Of a stretch of 31,865 bases of DNA, positions 1-9,060 are shown one piece after another. Numbering within the stretch: position 1 is the first letter of the stretch; every line of letters begins with the position of its first letter. The position numbers were made by a program, and so were the translations under genes. The stretch is from Chara braunii (lineage: Eukaryota; Streptophyta; Charophyceae; Charales; Characeae): assembly GCA_003427395.1 (NCBI GenBank), contig BFEA01000332.1, positions 616,046 through 647,910 of the forward strand, read 5' to 3'. The notes under the pieces were generated by a model. That model ran no database searches, was not told where the DNA came from, and worked only from the letters and a program-made list of their open reading frames with translations.

Positions 1-145
1 GTCTGTAGAGCCCTGTACATTTTCGAGTACTAATTGCAACACGTCTGTAGAGCCCCGTACATTTTCTAGTACTAATTGCAACACGTCTGTAGAGCGGTCC
101 AGCGTCCCATTCTTTTTCTAGTAATTGGAACACATCTGTAGCGTG
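1..145. repeat. 42-bp tandem repeat, about 3.3 units, open at the left edge
   Basis: Units start at 1, 43 and 85 with GTCTGTAGAG and end in TTGNAACAC. Units 1 and 2 are 42 bp and differ at only a few bases. Unit 3 is degenerate and expanded to 49 bp, and a fourth fades out after about 145. The array is cut by the window edge, so its full length is unknown. No coding function is apparent. Confidence 0.9.
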
Positions 146-1222
146 TACTGCAGCATTGATTAGTCTGGGACTCTGGATATCTAGAGGATTGACTGCCTGT
201 AATCTGAGTTGCTGAGGGCCACTGCCTCTTCAGCCCGTAACCAGGCAGGTGTGTTGTTGTCTGTACAACGGTACAACCTGATTGTTCATTGAGATAAACG
301 GCAGGAGATTGTTGTACTCTTATCATTGGGAAGAAGAATGAGAGTAGAAAGGTCTGAAGGGAGGCTCTGTCTCCAAGGCAATATTGGGAGATTCATGAGA
401 TGATGATTCTTTGTTCATTCAACTTCATTCATTCACTGATAAATAATTTATACATAACAGGAAAAGGACGGTTTTGATTGTGATGATGAGGTGGAGATAT
501 CAAGGAGGGAGATGACATTTTGGAGTATTCTTCTTTTTGTTCTTCTTCTTCTGTCTTTCTTTTACCAGTTGCTATTATCCGTGCTTATAGTTTTCCACCT
601 GGCACCTAGTAGGCTACCCATAGTACTCATTCAGTTTCTCACCCACCTTTTGTTTTGGCTACCCTCCCCTCTTATTAGCATTTTGCTGCTCTTTCACCAC
701 TAACTTCTTTTTGTTCCCTGTTCCATTACCCTTTCCAAAATCTGCTTATCCTGTTTTTTTTCTTTGGTTGCCTCTTTCTTTCTTTCTTTAAGGGGGGGTA
801 GCCTCTACCAGTATTGCATTGACTTCATTTGATCACGTTTCGAACTCATGTGCACTGTTTTCTGACAGTTGCAAGTGTTACCGTTCAGCCGTATGATCTG
901 GGCTTCCATTTTTACCCTCATTTCTCTGTGGTTATTCTTTTACATGGTCAGTTTTCATTCTCTCTTTTCTCTCTGCGTCTCACAGAGTTTTGAATCAGAG
1001 TCAGAGGGACGCAGTCTAGCTGCTTTGTACCCAGTTCCTTTTCTCCACGCGGCGCGTAGTCGAACCCCTGTTCCTTGAGTTGTTCAGTTGTGACGCCCAA
1101 CCTCACGCCCGGTGCGACTTCCTCTGATCGGAGTGGGAGTGGGCCTGGAAGTGCGAGAACGGGTGTGCCAAGGATTTTTGGAAAGTGGGGCTGAAGTCCC
1201 AGGTCGGAACTGGGATCTCCTG
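146..1222. other. No gene recognised; pyrimidine-rich non-coding DNA
   Basis: The short open frames here lack recognisable domains. One at 491-703 is hydrophobic only because the strand is rich in T and C (TTCTTCTTCT tracts around 530-560 and 765-795). GC content rises after about 1020. I see no RNA gene and no repeat that matches elsewhere in the window. Confidence 0.6.
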
Positions 1223-1485
1223 TGGCAAGCTCTGGGATACAAATGCAGGAGGAGTTCTGTTTGGCTTAGGGAGCGGAGTTACCGCCTCCGTTGGTTCCGT
1301 CGTCTGGGTCGTATCTGGTGCACTATCGGGATGCTATGGCTATCGCGCTGATTCGTGGCAAGCTCTGGGATACAAATGCAGGAGTTCTGTTTGGCTTAGG
1401 GAGCGGAGTTACCGCCTCCGTTGGTTCCGTCGTCTGGGTCGTATCTGGTGCACTGTCGGGACGCTATGGCTATCGCGCTGATTCA
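1223..1485. repeat. 133/130-bp head-to-tail duplication
   Basis: Unit 1 is 1223-1355 and unit 2 is 1356-1485, both beginning TGGCAAGCTCTGGG. They are almost identical, with one 3-bp indel (GGA) and a few substitutions, so the duplication is recent. The 133-bp step is not a multiple of three, so the same peptide appears in two different frames. That argues against selection on a protein. Confidence 0.93.
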
Positions 1486-2334
1486 TCACCTGCTGACGTC
1501 GAACGTCGCAAGTCTCCGAGTCCGACGCGGCTGGCCTTAGTCGCAGGTTGTTCGCCCGTTGTGCTTCCTTCAAGCGAGTTCGTCGGACGAAGCCAGAGGC
1601 TCGGTACTCGTGGTCCCGCAGACACTCTGAGCACTGGGGTTGGGGCCAATGAGGAGCGATCGTGAGCCAGGGGACGACAATTAGGGAGTGATAGGGTAGG
1701 ATGTGGTGATGGGGAGGGAATTCGGTTCCTACGATAATGATTCCGGGTTCCGTGAGGACGTGACACGTGTATGGGCTAGAGTAGCTGGGGAGATGGGGGT
1801 TGCGTCCCAAGGCCTGGTCGAGGTCCCACTCGCAAATTCGTTCGTTCCCCGTCAGGTAGGGAAATTGCGGAGGTTCCGCCTAGGGTCGTGCAGACAAACA
1901 AGAGTGTTCCCAATGTTCCTGGAATTCCCAATCCCTCAAACACTCGCGGGCAGTGATACAGAAGGGAACGTTGAAATTCATGGTGGAACATCAGCAATTC
2001 GGGAAATTAATTGAGTCCGGTTTTCCCAGACGCGGGCATAGGCGACGATCATCGTCGGTCCGGGCTATGTGTGCGCGCGCGGGACCTGTCCTCGATCGGG
2101 TGGGTGAAAGCCAGCGGGTAACGAGGTGGATCGTCTTTTAGGGAGATGATCATCTACCTTGCCTATCCAATTCATACACAGACAGAATCGCTCATATCAT
2201 CCACGCATCTTGCTTACATACGAACAGAAAGGATCGATGATCATGCAACAATTCTTTGGCCAATCATCCCAGAGATCACACAAGGCTCGCTTGACGGTAA
2301 CCAATCAATCAGATTTGCCGATTCAAAAAGACCG
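1486..2334. other. No gene recognised; GC-rich non-coding DNA
   Basis: Open frames on both strands overlap and none has a recognisable domain. At 2043-2057 there is a 15-base palindrome, CGACGATCATCGTCG, with a single central base. Positions 1630-1760 resemble 3690-3810 in the same orientation (shared islands such as GACAATT and GGCCAAT), suggesting two old copies of one unidentified repeat. Confidence 0.5.
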
Positions 2335-2572
2335 AGAGTGGGGGAAGACAACCGTACATCGATCTTTGAGAAGAAACAAAGGAAAAATCTAAGATACCGA
2401 TCCAAAAAGGGCAAGGGCGACCTGTGCCGTATGTCCAAAGACAAAAATGAAGAGTGGGGAAAAACAATTCACCTGTCGGTCTCCGAAGAATGGAGGCAAA
2501 GAAAACAAAAGTCCGAGATGCCGATAAAAAAGACGGGCAACGCGGCTGGCGCCGAATACCAAATTGCTCTGA
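2335..2572. repeat. Diverged tandem duplication, period about 116 bp
   Basis: The segment starting AGAGTGGGGGA at 2335 is followed by a diverged copy starting AGAGTGGGGA at 2451. Both run through the same order of words (ACAA.., GAAG.., GATNCCGATNAAAAA, GGGCAA, GCCGNAT). A plus-strand frame is open across both units (2146-2601), but the copies lie in different frames. I take this as a non-coding duplication and not as a repeat protein. Confidence 0.65.
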
Positions 2573-2636
2573 AGGATGGAAGAAGAACCAAAATTACTTA
2601 GAAGAATAGAAGAGAACATCACCACAATGCCTCCCA

Positions 2637-2640
<4 letters not shown>

Positions 2641-2703
<63 letters not shown>
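2641..2703. repeat. (TC)n microsatellite, about 31 units
   Basis: This is an uninterrupted run of TC dinucleotides, 63 nt long, flanked by unrelated sequence. Its exact length is subject to slippage and assembly error. Confidence 0.98.
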
Positions 2704-2705
<2 letters not shown>

Positions 2706-4559
2706 AACCTTTCGATGCGGGCAGTCCGTTGCCTCGCACCCAGGCAGAGTTGTCACCCCGATTAGCCCGAGCATGCAAGCCACGTTCGCCAGTGCGCCAT
2801 AGTCCGTTGTGGCCCCACATCAATCCCGCATGCCTAGCACCATCTCGTCGGATCGCCTAACTTTCTATTCACCTTCCAAATCTTGCTCGTTAGTCGATCC
2901 TCTCGACCACGCTAACTTCCAGAATTCTCAGAGTGGGAGTTAATCGTGCTTGCAAAATTTATAGCATGCATGCGTGCGCGCGATACCCGGGATGCGCCCG
3001 AGTAGGAAGAAGAAGGAGGAAGGAAGTGCCTACGACTGCATGGTCAGACCATGGCGTGGGGGTTGTAGCCTCACTCCACACATCGATCAAATCGTGCAAG
3101 ACTTCAGGTCAATAGGACAGAGGAAGAAACACGCGCGCACACAAACGCCACAAAAGATATCAAGAACAGGAGGATTACAGTTGCAATTATGCTCGCCAAA
3201 ACAAAAGTTACAGTTACGCAAAGATTAGGGCGCGAAAAAGTCAGAACACAGATTCTGACGCGGTAAAGCGTGCGCAAGCAAGAAGCGCCGTGCAACAGAA
3301 GTTGAGACGCGCCTAAATTCCTAATCTAAATCCTAATTGCAAAAAGAAATTTCGAACGAAGCAAATTTCAAGAATCCACGGGGGTTCGACATTAGTTGAA
3401 AATTCAAAAATAGATTTCCCTGGACGACAATTGCGCCAAAATCCCCATTTCCCACAGTAGAACCAGAAAGAAGCTATGTTAACAATCATCCTTCACGCTT
3501 GCTAAGGCGCGATCAGCTACCAACCGTCACAAGGTTCAAGTTACCCCGTCCTCAATTCCAAAAGAAAAACAAAGGAAGCAAGGGCACCCATGCAATTTAC
3601 CAGGCCATCCCGATTCAACCCTTGAAGTAGTCTTGTGAAGAAAATCGCGCGGTTGCCGAAAACAGTTCGTCACACTGTATGTCGGGAGTCGGAACAGAGA
3701 GTGCGCGGCCAATATGGTGTGACAATTGGCCAGGGAATAACAATCAAGTCATTAAAAGGAAGCAAAATGGAGATCGGATGAAAGATGGTCTCGACAATTA
3801 CGAACCCTGAACTGAGAAATCCAGAACAGTGTTGCGGAAGGGGACTCTGGGCCACGGGTTCGCGGATATCCCACTCGTTGACACGTGTCCTATCCTCGTT
3901 GTAATGAAAGGGACGTGAGCGGAGGTGTTCACGAAGTTGGGATGCAGATGATCCCATGGGGTCGTTCCATGTGGCCATCAGTCATTAGTAGCACACACAT
4001 CCACCGTTCACAAAACAAGTTGAAAAACAGCCCAGGTGAAGGAAATCAGGCAATATGGTATGATGTTCATGCCCGATGTTTCTTTGAGAGGGCAGGCTTA
4101 CCCAGGAAGATCATGGATGAATTCGAGGAGAAGTTCTTAAGAAATGCAGCCGCGAGTCATTTAAGTAGAAGGGGGAGGAAGCAAAAACATATGGTATGGT
4201 TTAGACAGTAGTTGGGCCCCACGTTATCGGTCCGATCGCAGATGGGCAAATCATGTTGATGCGCGTCTGGGTTGAGGGCACAAGGGTTAGAGAAATACTA
4301 GGCATATTCATTCCTGGGGAGATCATGGGGCTTCGATACTGGCGGAGGTGCCTGTTTTCACGCTTTCAAAAGATATACGCCCAACGCATACTGAAAGCGA
4401 GAAAGCAAAGTTACAAAACACATGCATTCATCATTTATGTATAGACCATGCGATCGAACCTCATAACACAATAGTGAAAACTACCCAATCGTCCATCAAG
4501 AGAAAACCGAAAGAGATTTCAACATAGGCTGAAGAGAAGGAAAACTTATATGCACATAC
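2704..4559. other. No gene recognised; mixed non-coding DNA
   Basis: I find no protein domain on either strand. A plus-strand frame at 3885-4211 (108 codons) ends in a basic stretch (SRRGRKQK) but matches nothing I know. 3690-3810 is related to 1630-1760. Around 2950 there is a TTGCAAAATTTATAG word that recurs in variant form near 5545 and 6125. Confidence 0.5.
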
Positions 4560-4935
4560 CTGCGTAGCACGGCGAATGTGTTCGCGCCCCTTCACGTTCG
4601 CGCGAACGTGTTCGCACATTCGCGTGAACAACTAACGAACATGTTCGGGCGAACATATTTTTTTTCGTAAAAAAAAAGAAAAGAAAAAAGTGTTTTTCGG
4701 TTTTTGATTCTTAACTCATGATTGGTTACGAATTTGAACATGACGCCAACGCAAAAGTTGCTTGTATTATTATTTTACATAACATACATTTTTTTCCAGA
4801 TTTTTCTGAGAACCTTTTTTTTTTTTTAATATTTTTTATGTTCGCGTTCGGAGGGTTTTGGGTGCTTGTTCGCGTTCGGGCGAACATGTTCGCGTTCGCC
4901 TCTGGAAGCGAACACGGTGCTCGTAGCCGCATACA
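4560..4935 (+). repeat. Dispersed repeat, copy A, with CpG-rich GTTCG/CGAAC palindromes
   Basis: It begins TGCGTAGCACGGCGAATGTG and shares its order with copy B at 8812-9060: the GTAGCACG start, repeated GAACATATT words, a T/A-rich block, AACTCATGATTGG, GAATTTGAACATG and CAAAAGTTGCTTGTATT. Copy C at 31744-31865 matches the latter half. Copy A alone carries dense GTTCGCG/CGCGAAC motifs, including the perfect 18-bp palindrome CACGTTCGCGCGAACGTG at 4593-4610. The same motif reappears at 4838-4912. The family is unidentified. Confidence 0.7.
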
Positions 4936-6430
4936 TATTCACTCATCATACTATAAAGAAGTGAAGGGCCGGATTGATCACTCCAACGTGCTTTCACACG
5001 CCCAAAAGATTTGTGCCCTGCGCGATGCTTATCGAAGGTGAGAAGGCAGAGAAAAAGCGATAAGCGCAGATACACATGTATTGTCAATAAAATATCCAAG
5101 GAGGCAACAAGAGAAGAAGGAGGAGGAAGGGAGAGAAAGAGATTAAACCACATGGTGGTGACCCAAAAACAATTTGGCACCTTGCCACGGAACTTCCAAT
5201 CGGAAAACACAAATAAAAAACATGGAATTCTCTGCTCTCATAACTTTGATCAGCCATCGAAGTTGAACGACCCATGAACCCTCGACCCGCTCGAGCACCG
5301 ACGATTCCCATTGCCATACACCCAGGGCAAACCCTAGTGATCGTCACCCCGTCAACGCAAACTCCTAGTGCGCTGATCCGCCAGGATCCTGTATTCCCAA
5401 CAGCGATCCTGCCCATGATCACGCGAAGTTGCAGCCAACCCGTCATGACTTTTCGACTCGTTGATCACCACTGCTATATGGCCCCTACTCCATCATAGTT
5501 GGTAGATGTAAGTGGAAGAGAAGAGGTCAAAAATAACGCGTTTGCAAGATTTATAGTCACGAAGAAAGCGGAGAAGGTATGATGACGAGAGAAAGAAAGG
5601 AGGGGAGAAAGGGAGGAGGGAAAGGGGAAAGGCACGTAGGAAGGCCAAGTCAATCTGATCAAAGTGCGCAAGCCAATCAAATCACAGAGTGAAGGTTCAA
5701 AGCCTCTACTTGCACGCTCTCATCCGACTTTTATGGTCACCTGTGGATTTACAACATCCTAAGGTCACATGCAAGCTTGTATACGGTTTAAGAAAGAAAA
5801 AACGTGGTGACCATTTGTCTTCTACCAACTTCTCCACACAACCACCACAATTGTTTCTCACTCTCATAAATCGCTCAAGCCTAACACCACCAAAAAAGTT
5901 CGTTATTTTGCCGATGCATACATCGAGTTGACCCGTTACCCCTCCTGGTTTGACCAGCACCCTCGGCTTGTGTGAGAGCTTGAAGTCTCACAACAAACTT
6001 ATCACCCCGCTTGATTCAGTACCAGCACACCAGGACTTTCAAACACTCGACAACCAACAAACAAGTGGATTTATTGCATGTGAGTTCACCTTGATGATGG
6101 AGGGAGCAAAGGTATCTTGATTTGCACACTTTATAGTTCGGGGGAAAAGAGGCAATGAAACCAAGGCGACCTGGGAGCTTGTTTCTGACATGATATCACA
6201 AGCGAAGGAAGCAAGGACCTAAGATCCTGCAAAATCGGGTCGCGGCATGGGCAACATAGCTCATCTCCATGCATCAGACACTATTTATGACTGTTGGACA
6301 ACCCCTATGAAGTAGAAGATGGGAAATTGAGATGTTAAAGAACGTAAAAAGAAAGGAGATGTAGGTGACAGATGGGAACATCAAGAGTAAAGAAGGAGCA
6401 ATTATGAGGGCAAAAAGATTGGATGAATGA
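4936..6430. other. No gene recognised
   Basis: Open frames are short and lack domains. Variant TTGCAAGATTTATAG words occur near 5545 and 6125, each followed by purine-rich DNA. Together with the copy near 2950 they suggest an old repeat present three times in one orientation. Purine-rich tracts occur at 5100-5145 and 5580-5640. Confidence 0.5.
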
Positions 6431-6487
6431 TGCACATTTCATGTTGGAGTGGGGTGAAATGTCCCTTAAGGGGCTGCACTCTCATCC

Positions 6488-6561
6488 CAACTCACTTTTC
6501 GATTTGGTTGAGTGTCTTGCCTCTTTGGCGGAAGGTCTTAGGTTTAATTCCTAGTGGGTTG
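6488..6561 (+). pseudogene. tRNA-like segment of array unit 1 (Lys-CTT-like)
   Basis: The segment is exactly 74 nt between CAACTCA and TGGGTTG. These pair over 7 bp with one G-T, like an acceptor stem. The T arm (TTAGG/CCTAG around TTTAATT) and the anticodon loop CTCTTTG (anticodon CTT) can be placed, but the D arm is weak. It is best read as a decayed tRNA-derived head and not as a functional tRNA. Confidence 0.6.
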
Positions 6562-6738
6562 ATTTTCGGATTCTTGTGTATTTGAAAGAGCGGAGATCCT
6601 CTCAGATGTCGTAACAGTGACTTGGTTGAGGTTTGGGTTGAGTTGAGTATGGGTACACCGGGTCATGGATATACTTCTCGTAATGCATTTCATGTTGGGG
6701 TGGGGTGAAATGTCCCTTAAGGGGCTTCACATTCATCA

Positions 6739-6818
6739 TAGCTTACTTTTCCAATTGCCAATGGCTAAGTGTTCTGCCTCTTTGGCAGAAGGTTGAAGGT
6801 TCAGTTCCTAGTAGGTAG
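6739..6818 (+). pseudogene. tRNA-like segment of array unit 2
   Basis: The anticodon arm is TCTGC-CTCTTTG-GCAGA, a clean 5-bp stem with a 7-nt loop and anticodon CTT (Lys). The T arm is GGTTCAGTTCC. The acceptor ends no longer pair and the segment is about 80 nt, so it is decayed. Confidence 0.55.
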
Positions 6819-6940
6819 ATCTTGGGATTCTTGTGCATTTGCAAGCGCGCAGAGCCTGTCAGACGCCCTTGGTTCCTCGTAGGTAGATATTGGGATTCTT
6901 GTGTATTTGCAAGCCGCGCAGAGCCTGTTAGACGCCCTTG
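6805..6940 (+). repeat. 68-bp tandem duplication inside array unit 2
   Basis: 6805-6872 and 6873-6940 are two copies of the segment from TTCCTNGTAGGTAGAT to AGACGCCCTTG. It lies just downstream of the tRNA-like part and explains why unit 2 is longer than unit 1. Confidence 0.9.
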
Positions 6941-7094
6941 CAGTGGTTTGGTTGAGGTCTGACAGATGGCCGAAAGGCGTGGGTCGAATTGAGTTTGGCC
7001 CTGTCTGGATGCACTGGATCATGGATGTACTTCTAGTAATACATTTCATGCTAGTGTGGGGTAAAATGTCCCTTAAGGGGCTTCACTTTCATCC

Positions 7095-7168
7095 TAACTC
7101 ACTTTTCCTATCGGTTAAGTATTCCGCCTCGTTAGCGGAAGGTCTTAGGTTCGACTCCTAGTGGGTTG
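7095..7168 (+). pseudogene. tRNA-like segment of array unit 3 (best preserved)
   Basis: It is 74 nt long. The anticodon arm is TCCGC-CTCGTTA-GCGGA (anticodon CGT, Thr-like). The T arm is TTAGG-TTCGACT-CCTAG, matching the pol III B box. The acceptor pairing TAACTCA/TGGGTTG is nearly complete, and ACTT/AAGT can form a D stem. No 3' pol III T-run follows immediately. Unit 3 is the most tRNA-like of the five. Confidence 0.6.
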
Positions 7169-7299
7169 ATTTTGCGATTCTTGTGTATTTGCAAGGGCAG
7201 AGTCTGTCGGATGCCCTTGCAATAACTTGGTTCAGGTCTGACAAGTGGCCGAAGGGCTAGGTTGAATTAAGTTTGGGTGCACCAACTTCAATTTCATCC

Positions 7300-7358
7300 C
7301 AACTCACTTTTTTTAATGGTTAAGTGTTTCGTCTCCTTGGCAGAATCCTAGTGGGTTG
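7300..7358 (+). pseudogene. tRNA-like segment of array unit 4, internally deleted
   Basis: Its acceptor-side words CAACTCA and TGGGTTG match unit 1. About 15 nt covering the variable loop and the 5' part of the T arm are missing, so no cloverleaf is possible. Confidence 0.55.
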
Positions 7359-7567
7359 ATTATAGGATTCTTGTGTATCTGCAAGCGCGTAGAGCCTGTT
7401 AGACGCCCTTCAAGTTGCAGTGGCTTGGTCGAGGTCTGACATGTGGTCGAAAGACCTGGGTTGAGTTGAATCTGGGTACACCAGGTCATGGATGTACTTC
7501 TAAGAATACATTCCACACTGAGGTGGGGTGAAATGTCCCTTAGCTTGAACGAGATTTACTTTCATCC

Positions 7568-7641
7568 CAACTTACATTTTCGATTAATTAAGTGTTTCAC
7601 CTTTTTGACGGAACGTCTTAGGTTCGGTTCCTAGTAGGTTG
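7568..7641 (+). pseudogene. tRNA-like segment of array unit 5
   Basis: It is 74 nt, with T arm GGTTCGGTTCC and anticodon loop CTTTTTG (TTT, Lys-like). The anticodon stem is weakened by substitutions. The unit is cut off shortly downstream, at TTTGCAAGCACAC. Confidence 0.55.
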
Positions 7642-7668
7642 ATCTTAGGATTTTTGTGTATTTGCAAG

Positions 7669-8444
7669 CACACTCGAACAGAGTAAATCGAAAAAATGAA
7701 GAAAGGAACCAATAGAAGATTGTTAGGGCAACCGCCAGAAGAAAGTTCGAGGTGTCGTTATTCCTAGTTCATACAATAGAGTCATGAACCAATTTAATTA
7801 AAAAACTCACTTGCCTACCAAGGCGTGGTCAACACAACCAAATAGAAACAAAAAATGCAAAAAATAATTTCAAAACAAAAGCAAGACGAAAGCATCTTCC
7901 GAATTGCCATATCTTATAGACTTTTAAAATGAGTGAAACATAAAAAATAAATCCAATAAAAAGCTAAAAAAAATAAAAAAAATTACACATCCCCTGTAAT
8001 ATGGAGCAAAAAGTTTGGCACAAAACATTGCACACTTCATTTGCCTCTCACTTTGACATACCAGTACTTCGCCCATACATCGGCCGCGACAAAAAAAAAG
8101 TTGTGATGTTTCCACTTGAATGAATTTGCACTATAGCCACCAAACCCGTTCATCCCCATGTGTTGAGGTTTTTATACGGCTGCAACTTTAGAAAGTACTG
8201 GCAGTTTAACCTTTGATATTCCCTTGATCTGGTGGCAACAAAAAAAATATCAATTTCACTATGAATGGGTCCGAGTTAAGGTATGTTGGCGATATTACTC
8301 AGTGGATGTGTGATGATTCTTGGTTGCCCAACATACCTGTCAGAATGGTGAAGGAGAATTTGGATCATCATTATGTATCTGAAAACATTATTTCAGTATA
8401 TCGTGACATTATAGTTAGGCATGATGCCTTTTCGATTAACATTA
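7669..8444. other. No certain gene; AT-rich DNA with a weak protein-like frame
   Basis: The plus frame at 8261-8488 (75 codons, from ATG) reads like real protein (CDDSWLPNIPVRMV, HHYVSENIISVYRDI). I do not recognise a family; it may be a fragment of an element ORF. Its end runs into the 43-bp duplication. At 8058-8090 the word CCAGTACTTCGCCCATACAT is followed by A9; a close copy lies at 28280-28310. Confidence 0.35.
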
Positions 8445-8530
8445 AACTATGTAAAAGATTATCCTCACTTATACTACACTTGTTTTGAACTATGTAAAAG
8501 ATTATCCTCACTTATACTACACTTGTTTTA
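8445..8530. repeat. 43-bp perfect tandem duplication
   Basis: 8445-8487 and 8488-8530 repeat AACTATGTAAAAGATTATCC through to ACACTTGTTTT, differing only at the last bases. This is a recent local duplication. Confidence 0.95.
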
Positions 8531-8657
8531 AACACAGGATTCGTGAAAACCTAACAAAATAAATTGTTAGGTTTGCACGAAATATATTCAAGATTATAAT
8601 GGTACGTTTTTCAGGCCTCCTCCATGAACAAAATTCTACGTGAAGTAGAACAACCGC

Positions 8658-8681
8658 AAAAAAAAAAAAAAAAAAAAAAAA
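8658..8681. repeat. A24 homopolymer
   Basis: An uninterrupted A run follows CAACCGC. It could be the tail of a short retroposon on the plus strand, but I could not place the other end or a target duplication. Confidence 0.9.
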
Positions 8682-8811
8682 CTTTGTCAAAACCACTAGA
8701 AGTAGCAAGGAGAAAAGCAGGTTTTTCGACATAAAATCACTACCTGGTGAAGCAGCGTATGTTTAAGAACCAAAATATCTTATTTTTTGTTATCTAAAAA
8801 AATCATGTTTA

Positions 8812-9060
8812 AAATGTGTAGCACGATGAACGTATTCATGGGGTTTTTGAACACGCAAACATATTCTCAAACATATTCTTCCATACCTAGGCGAACATAT
8901 TATTTTTTATTATTGTTTTTTCATTTTTTAAAATTGTAAACTCGTGTTTGGCTAAGAATTTGAAGATGTCTCTCAGGCAAAATTTGTTTGTATTCTTATT
9001 TAAAATAAAAAATTTTTTTTACAAATATTTTATTGTTAATTTTAAAATTTATTTATAATC
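8812..9060 (+). repeat. Dispersed repeat, copy B
   Basis: It matches copy A (4560-4935) from GTGTAGCACGATGAACGTATT through CGAACATATT, a T-rich block, AACTCGTGTTTGG, GAATTTGAAGATG and CAAAATTTGTTTGTATT. The CpG-rich palindromes of copy A are replaced by CA/TG-containing variants here. That is what loss of methylated cytosines would give. Confidence 0.65.

Larger units (their letters stand above)
6431..7668 (+). repeat. Head-to-tail array of about five tRNA-derived units
   Basis: Units begin near 6431, 6684 and 7040. A fourth lacks its start (about 7281-7512), and a fifth (7513-7668) lacks its end. A complete unit runs: CATTTCA...TGAAATG inverted repeat, the palindrome-like CCCTTAAGGGG, a 74-nt tRNA-like segment, GGATTCTTGTGTATTTGCAAG, AGAGCCTGT-AGACGCCCTTG, a TTGGTTGAGGTCTGAC block, and CATGGATGTACTTCT. 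The tRNA-like part has a good B box (GGTTCGACTCC in unit 3). SINEs are normally dispersed, so a tandem array is unusual. It may be a SINE-derived satellite or a pol III tDNA-like repeat. Confidence 0.8.

Noticed and set aside
1185-1665. Glycine/valine-rich open frames as a repeat protein
   Set aside because: They arise from the 133-bp duplication read in different frames. The repeat length is not a multiple of three and there is no domain.
2146-2601. 151-codon frame as a gene
   Set aside because: It spans a diverged ~116-bp tandem duplication whose copies are in different frames, so the frame is probably open by chance.
2389-2823. Minus-strand frame with an Arg-Glu repeat
   Set aside because: The repeat is the (TC)n microsatellite read as GA; nothing around it looks coding.
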